Assembly: GCA_021163905.1 (NCBI GenBank)
Contig: JAGGTG010000136.1
Coordinates: 1 to 8,173, forward strand
Source: Candidatus Aerophobota bacterium
Lineage (GTDB): Bacteria > Aerophobota > Aerophobia > Aerophobales > B3-G15
Direction of reading: 5' to 3'
Length of the DNA stretch: 8,173 bases
Shown here: positions 4,952 to 8,173 of the stretch, in pieces
How positions within the stretch are numbered: position 1 is the stretch's first letter
Layout of the letters: each line of letters begins with the position of its first letter
Position numbers and translations under genes: made by a program
The notes under the pieces: model-generated
Databases searched by the model: none
What the model was told of the DNA's origin: nothing
What the model saw: the letters and a program-made list of their open reading frames with translations, nothing else

Positions 4952-6559
4952 ATGCAAAAGGTAGAAAAATGGCAACGGATATTTTTTCCCCAGTTTAGAA
5001 AAGCAAGGGAGGGAGTTGAGCTTTCTGAAGGAAACATTATGGAGGCCGCAAGAAGGATCGGGATCCCAATACCCTCCGAATGTGGTGGAAACGGTATCTG
5101 TGGAAAATGTGTAGTAAGAGTAGAAGGAGAAAAAGGAGCTTTAGCTTCAAAAACATCCGTAGAGAAAAAATTTAATTTAGACAGAGAGGAAAGACTTGCC
5201 TGTCAGGCAAGAATTGTTGGAGATGGAAATATCCGTGTATTTATTAAAAATATAGGTAAATACACTATTCTTTCTGAAAGCGTAGAGGCTAAAACTAAAC
5301 TTGATCCATTTGTTCATATAAAAAATGGAAAGGTATTTTGGAATGGAAAAGAAATTGACAAATTTAGGGGTAAAATTTATGGACTGGCCATAGACGTTGG
5401 AACAACTACTCTTGTTTCGCAGATAGTGGATCTTATATCGGGGGAAATAGTAGCTACTCTGGCAGATAAAAATCCTCAGGCTTCTTTTGGTGATGATGTT
5501 ATCTCTCGAATTGAATATACCATGAAGAACAAAGATGGGTTGAGGCAACTCCAGAGGATAGTTGTGGATGGTATAAACAAAGAATTGGAAAATTTTGCCA
5601 GGCAAAACAATGACGCTGATATTCTTAATTGTATCTATGAGACGGTAGTAGTGGGAAATCCTACTATGCGTAACATTTTCTTTGGAATAGATGTTCACTC
5701 TCTTGGAGTAATTCCTTTTGAACCACTCTCACCAGGGCCTTTAAATGTAAAAGCTACAGAAGTTGGCCTCAGGATTAATCCTGAGGCCAATGTTTATGGT
5801 ACCCCTCTAATTGGAGGGCATGCTGGAGCAGATGCGCTTGCCAATGTTATCACCACTGAAATTTATAAAGCTGAAAAACCCTCAATGATAATAGATATTG
5901 GAACCAATGGGGAAATAGTAATTGGCAATAAAGATAAGATGATGAGTGCCTCCTGCGCTGCTGGAGGAGCTTATGAAGGAGCAGCGGTAAAATACGGTAC
6001 TGGAGCAGTGGAAGGAGCAATAAAGAATGTAAGTATAATGGATGGAAAAGTAAAATACGAGACTATTGGTGATAAACCTCCTGTAGGAATATGTGGTTCC
6101 GGCTTAATAGATCTTCTCAGTGAATTATTGAAAAATGGATTAATGACAAAAAAAGCAAAGTTAAATAAAGACTTTTTTATTACAAAAAATATAGGTATCT
6201 CTCAGCAGGATGTATACCAGCTAATAACTGCAAAAGCTGGATTAAGAGTGGATCAGGATCTTTTAATAAAATACTACGGTATTTCTCTTAAAGATATAGA
6301 CAAGATATATCTTTCAGGAGCCTTTGGTAATTTTATAAATCCAGAAAGTGCTGTAAATATCGGTCTTCTGCCTAATGCAATAGAAAAAATAGTTAAAATA
6401 GGAAATGGAGCTTTAGCCGGAGCAAGAGTAATGCTTATATCAAGGGAAAAAAGAAAGGATGCCGAAATGGTAGCCAGAAAAATAGAACATGTCAAACCTA
6501 ACGAGAGAGAATCGGACTTTATTTATCTGGTGGCTGAGAAGATGTATTTTGAAAATTAA
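4952..6559 (+). CDS. Fe2S2 ferredoxin / ASKHA-domain protein, RACo-like (DUF4445)
   Basis: The 535-residue protein has an N-terminal plant-type Fe2S2 domain (about 10-100) with ligands C44, C50, C53 and C84 in CX5CX2C...C, then an ASKHA ATPase region. Its phosphate motifs are AIDVGTTTL (146-154) and IIDIGTNGEI (313-322), with CAAGGAYEG at 335-343, GICGSGLIDL at 379-388 and the adenosine-site motif YLSGAFGNF at 453-461. Characterised relatives (RACo, RamA) spend ATP to push low-potential electrons onto the cobalt of corrinoid proteins. No corrinoid protein, methyltransferase or CO dehydrogenase gene lies in this window, so the target is open. At 535 residues it is shorter than typical RACo (about 630). 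An in-frame TAG at 4937 makes ATG 4952 the earliest start; its Shine-Dalgarno site is weak. The family assignment is strong, the substrate unknown. Confidence 0.88.
   Translation: MQKVEKWQRIFFPQFRKAREGVELSEGNIMEAARRIGIPIPSECGGNGICGKCVVRVEGEKGALASKTSVEKKFNLDREERLACQARIVGDGNIRVFIKNIGKYTILSESVEAKTKLDPFVHIKNGKVFWNGKEIDKFRGKIYGLAIDVGTTTLVSQIVDLISGEIVATLADKNPQASFGDDVISRIEYTMKNKDGLRQLQRIVVDGINKELENFARQNNDADILNCIYETVVVGNPTMRNIFFGIDVHSLGVIPFEPLSPGPLNVKATEVGLRINPEANVYGTPLIGGHAGADALANVITTEIYKAEKPSMIIDIGTNGEIVIGNKDKMMSASCAAGGAYEGAAVKYGTGAVEGAIKNVSIMDGKVKYETIGDKPPVGICGSGLIDLLSELLKNGLMTKKAKLNKDFFITKNIGISQQDVYQLITAKAGLRVDQDLLIKYYGISLKDIDKIYLSGAFGNFINPESAVNIGLLPNAIEKIVKIGNGALAGARVMLISREKRKDAEMVARKIEHVKPNERESDFIYLVAEKMYFEN
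5763..5790. repeat. 28-bp perfect palindrome inside the ASKHA gene
   Basis: Two 12-bp arms (TTGGCCTCAGGA at 5763-5774 and TCCTGAGGCCAA at 5779-5790) flank a TTAA loop, giving a perfect inverted repeat within coding sequence for residues 271-280 (VGLRINPEAN). It would form a stable mRNA hairpin. The loop is the same four bases as in the hairpin at 2254-2289. Function is unknown; it may be fortuitous. Confidence 0.75.
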
Positions 6560-6597
6560 CAACTGATAAAGGAATCAAAAAATCAGGAGGTTAGAGA

Positions 6598-6795
6598 ATG
6601 GCAATAAAAAAGGTCTGGATAGACGAGGATGCCTGTACAGGCTGTGGGCTTTGTGAGGATACCTGCCCTGATGTTTTTGAGGTGGATGATGTTGCCAAAG
6701 TAAAAGAAGATGCAGATTTTGATGAGTTTGAAGATGAAATACGAGAAGCTGCAGACGATTGTCCAGGAGAAGCTATCCACTATGAGGAAGAGTAG
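6598..6795 (+). CDS. Acidic monocluster [4Fe-4S] ferredoxin
   Basis: This 65-residue soluble electron carrier has C13-x2-C16-x2-C19-x3-C23-P and a remote CP at C55. In monocluster ferredoxins the [4Fe-4S] ligands are the first three cysteines and the remote one (C13, C16, C19, C55). C23 matches the position that in some members forms a disulfide, but no partner cysteine exists here, so it should be a free thiol. The protein is very acidic: 24 Asp/Glu against 5 Lys/Arg. The ATG at 6598 follows AGGAGG at 6585-6590. It lies 38 bp after the ASKHA gene and is the obvious candidate to feed electrons to that protein's Fe2S2 centre, though this is inference from position. Confidence 0.9.
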   Translation: MAIKKVWIDEDACTGCGLCEDTCPDVFEVDDVAKVKEDADFDEFEDEIREAADDCPGEAIHYEEE

Positions 6796-6814
6796 TTTTA
6801 AGTGGGGCTGGTAA

Positions 6815-7117
6815 GTGGATAAATTTAGCTTTGATGATATAGACAAAGCAAGAAAACTTCTTGGTTTGCCAGACGAGGCTTCTTTGAGGGAAATAAAAGA
6901 GGCCTACAGGAATAAAGCTAAAAAATACCATCCAGATAGATATTCACAGGAGAAAAGAGAAGTATATGAGAGAAAAATGGCCCGGGTTAACCGGGCCTAT
7001 AAAGTTCTTCTCAGGTTTATAGAAGAGTATAAAATTTCCTTTAAGAAAGAAGATGTGAATAAAAATAATCCAGATCGAGATGTAATTAGATTTTATAAAG
7101 ACTGGCTGAGCAGGTAG
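6815..7117 (+). CDS. Stand-alone J-domain protein
   Basis: The 100-residue product is a J domain with little else: ARKLLGLPDEASLREIKEAY (12-31) covers helices I-II, the Hsp70-activating HPD motif is at 39-41, and helix III runs through YERKMARVNRAYKVL (51-65). A basic tail ends in DVIRFYKDWL at 89-98. It lacks the Gly/Phe and zinc-finger regions of DnaJ. The start is GTG: a TAA at 6812-6814 directly upstream makes 6815 the first possible start, and AGTGGGG at 6801-6807 is its Shine-Dalgarno site. J proteins recruit an Hsp70 to a specific client; lying between two ferredoxin genes, this one may serve Fe-S protein maturation as HscB does, but it lacks an HscB-type client-binding domain. Confidence 0.85.
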   Translation: MDKFSFDDIDKARKLLGLPDEASLREIKEAYRNKAKKYHPDRYSQEKREVYERKMARVNRAYKVLLRFIEEYKISFKKEDVNKNNPDRDVIRFYKDWLSR

Positions 7118-7128
7118 GAGGGTAATTA

Positions 7129-7407
7129 ATGGGTTATCTTAAGGTAAATCAGTATCTATGTGTGGGATGTGGCCTTTGTGCCAGATCCTGTCCCCAGGGA
7201 GCGATAAGTATCATTGGAGGTAAAGCTTATATTAATCAGGATAAATGTATAAAGTGTTTTCGTTGCCAGCAGGTCTGTCCAAGAGGAGCAATTCAGGAAG
7301 AGCTTGAAGTTACCTCTATTGACAAGTTAAGAAAAATCTATCGGGAAATTGGGGAAGAGTTAAAAAAAATAATGGATAGGTTAGACAAAATAGAAGCCAA
7401 AAGATAA
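7129..7407 (+). CDS. Dicluster 2[4Fe-4S] ferredoxin with helical C-terminal tail
   Basis: The 92-residue protein carries two CxxCxxCxxxCP sets, C11-C14-C17-C21 and C40-C43-C46-C50, binding two [4Fe-4S] clusters. Residues about 64-92 are a charged amphipathic helix with regularly spaced I/L (I70, I74, L78, I81, L85, I88), likely a coiled coil, which ordinary bacterial ferredoxins of about 55-60 residues lack. The tail may dock it to another coiled-coil protein, possibly those encoded at 1894-2918; that is inference. The ATG follows AGGAGG, which overlaps the stop codon of the J-domain gene 11 bp upstream, so both are probably one transcript. Confidence 0.88.
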   Translation: MGYLKVNQYLCVGCGLCARSCPQGAISIIGGKAYINQDKCIKCFRCQQVCPRGAIQEELEVTSIDKLRKIYREIGEELKKIMDRLDKIEAKR

Positions 7408-7441
7408 GACCCTTTAAAAAATATCCATAAAATTTACCTTT

Positions 7442-7456
7442 AAGGAGAAAAAATTG
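7442..7456 (+). promoter_or_regulatory. Shine-Dalgarno site supporting a TTG start
   Basis: AAGGAG at 7442-7447 lies 6 bp before TTG at 7454-7456. No ATG lies close to the N-terminus, and the resulting N-terminus (LIRKYGDPILR) fits the conserved start of peptide deformylases, so the TTG start is well supported. Confidence 0.8.
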
Positions 7457-7999
7457 TCCAATAATTTAATTAGAAAATACGGGGATCCCATTTTAAGAGA
7501 AGTTTGCAAACCAGTTGGAAAGGTATCCGAAACAGAGAGAAAAATCTTTACAACAATGATTGAACTTATGGACAGCAACGAAGGTATTGGACTTGCTGCT
7601 CCTCAAATAGGAATTTCCAGAAGAATTATAGTTGCGAAGTTTGACGGTTACCTTTTAAAGTTGATAGATCCAAGGATTATTGAAAAAAAAGGAGAGGAGA
7701 TCTTAACCGAGGGATGCCTAAGTATTCCCGAGGTATATATTAAAGTTCCAAGGGCAAAAAAAATTAAAATTCAGGCTCTGGATGAGGATGGTAAAACAAG
7801 AGTAATCCAGGCAGATGGAATGCTATCACGGATCATTCAGCATGAGGTTGACCATCTTAATGGGATACTTATTATCGATTACGCAACAGAAAAAGAAAAG
7901 GATAAAGTAAAAAACCAATTAAAAAGAATAAAAACTCATACTAAAATGATCCTTAAAGTAAAAAATAAAGCCTTTTCAAGTATGGATAAGGCAATTTAG
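7454..7999 (+). CDS. def: Peptide deformylase
   Basis: The enzyme removes the formyl group from the initiator methionine of nascent proteins. All three family motifs are intact: GIGLAAPQIG (44-53), EGCLS (86-90, metal ligand C88) and HEVDH (130-134, metal ligands H130 and H134, catalytic E131). At 181 residues the length is normal; a lysine-rich tail follows the catalytic core. It begins with TTG behind AAGGAG. It lies 46 bp after the dicluster ferredoxin gene, so it may share that transcript, but this is a housekeeping gene and its proximity need not mean a functional link. No fmt (formyltransferase) gene is seen next to it. I see no clear terminator after it. Confidence 0.97.
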   Translation: MSNNLIRKYGDPILREVCKPVGKVSETERKIFTTMIELMDSNEGIGLAAPQIGISRRIIVAKFDGYLLKLIDPRIIEKKGEEILTEGCLSIPEVYIKVPRAKKIKIQALDEDGKTRVIQADGMLSRIIQHEVDHLNGILIIDYATEKEKDKVKNQLKRIKTHTKMILKVKNKAFSSMDKAI

Positions 8000-8065
8000 A
8001 TATTTTAATTAAGTTGCTTTATGATTTTTTGGAATTTCATTTCATGTTACCTTAAAGGGTAGGTC

Positions 8066-8094
8066 TTGATAATTTAAGAGAAAAGTGGTAAACT
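8066..8094 (+). promoter_or_regulatory. Probable promoter of the gene at 8123
   Basis: TTGATA at 8066-8071 and TAAACT at 8089-8094 are separated by 17 bp, and TGG immediately precedes the -10 box as an extended -10 element. It lies 28 bp before the ATG at 8123. The -10 box matches consensus at four of six positions, so support is moderate. Confidence 0.45.
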
Positions 8095-8122
8095 ATTTTC
8101 AAATACTACAGGAGGAATTAAA

Positions 8123-8173
8123 ATGGATATGACCTACCTTATAAGGTTCTTTTTAAAAAATAAGGTAAATCGT
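8123..8173 (+). CDS. 5' end of an unidentified gene (cut by the window)
   Basis: An ATG at 8123 follows an excellent AGGAGG at 8110-8115 with 7-bp spacing, and the frame stays open to the window end. Only 17 residues are visible (MDMTYLIRFFLKNKVNR), hydrophobic then basic, which might be the start of a membrane or signal segment. I do not recognise the family. Confidence 0.65.
   Translation, partial: MDMTYLIRFFLKNKVNR

Noticed and set aside
5177..5698. 173-residue open frame on the minus strand
   Set aside because: It lies wholly inside the well-supported ASKHA gene, has no recognisable domain or ribosome site, and looks like a shadow frame.

Overview
The window is AT-rich bacterial DNA with every convincing gene on the + strand. 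Strong purine-rich Shine-Dalgarno sites, sigma-70-type promoters (TTGACA / TATAAT), GTG and TTG starts and peptide deformylase all point to a bacterium. The density of cysteine-ligated Fe-S proteins (two Mrp-type ATPases with ferredoxin inserts, an Fe2S2/ASKHA protein, a mono- and a dicluster ferredoxin) suggests a strict anaerobe. I cannot fix the phylum from this window; no rRNA, tRNA, mobile element or CRISPR is visible.

Layout. (1) 1-458: an ArsR-type regulator behind a good promoter and a near-perfect 24-bp palindrome, its probable autoregulatory operator. (2) 459-698: a 240-bp gap without a gene, then a DUF166-family cysteine protein (699-1406). (3) 1403-4832: a perfect-consensus promoter overlapping the DUF166 stop codon starts an operon of a Cys-rich MerR-type regulator, a cysteine-free coiled-coil protein, a NifX-like protein with a Gly/Met linker and the same coiled-coil tail, a Gly/Arg-rich zinc-ribbon protein, and two MinD/Mrp-type P-loop ATPases carrying 2[4Fe-4S] ferredoxin inserts. 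The last three genes overlap by 4 bp at each junction. A GC hairpin at 4848-4875 ends the unit. (4) 4952-7407: an Fe2S2-ASKHA (RACo/DUF4445-like) protein, an acidic monocluster ferredoxin, a J-domain protein and a dicluster ferredoxin with a helical tail. (5) 7454-7999: peptide deformylase, followed by a promoter and the first 17 codons of another gene.

How they may work together. NifX-family proteins bind Fe-Mo-type cluster precursors, Mrp/NBP35 ATPases carry or transfer Fe-S clusters, and RACo-like ASKHA proteins use ATP to drive low-potential electron transfer from an Fe2S2 centre. Their co-location with ferredoxins, a J-domain protein and metal-type regulators suggests a dedicated metallocluster assembly or activation module, separate from Nif/Isc/Suf, whose target enzyme is not in the window. 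The most distinctive features are the shared coiled-coil tail on two otherwise unrelated proteins, the 36-bp perfect palindrome between those two genes, and the duplicated cysteine motif of the MerR regulator. The function of the whole is inference.
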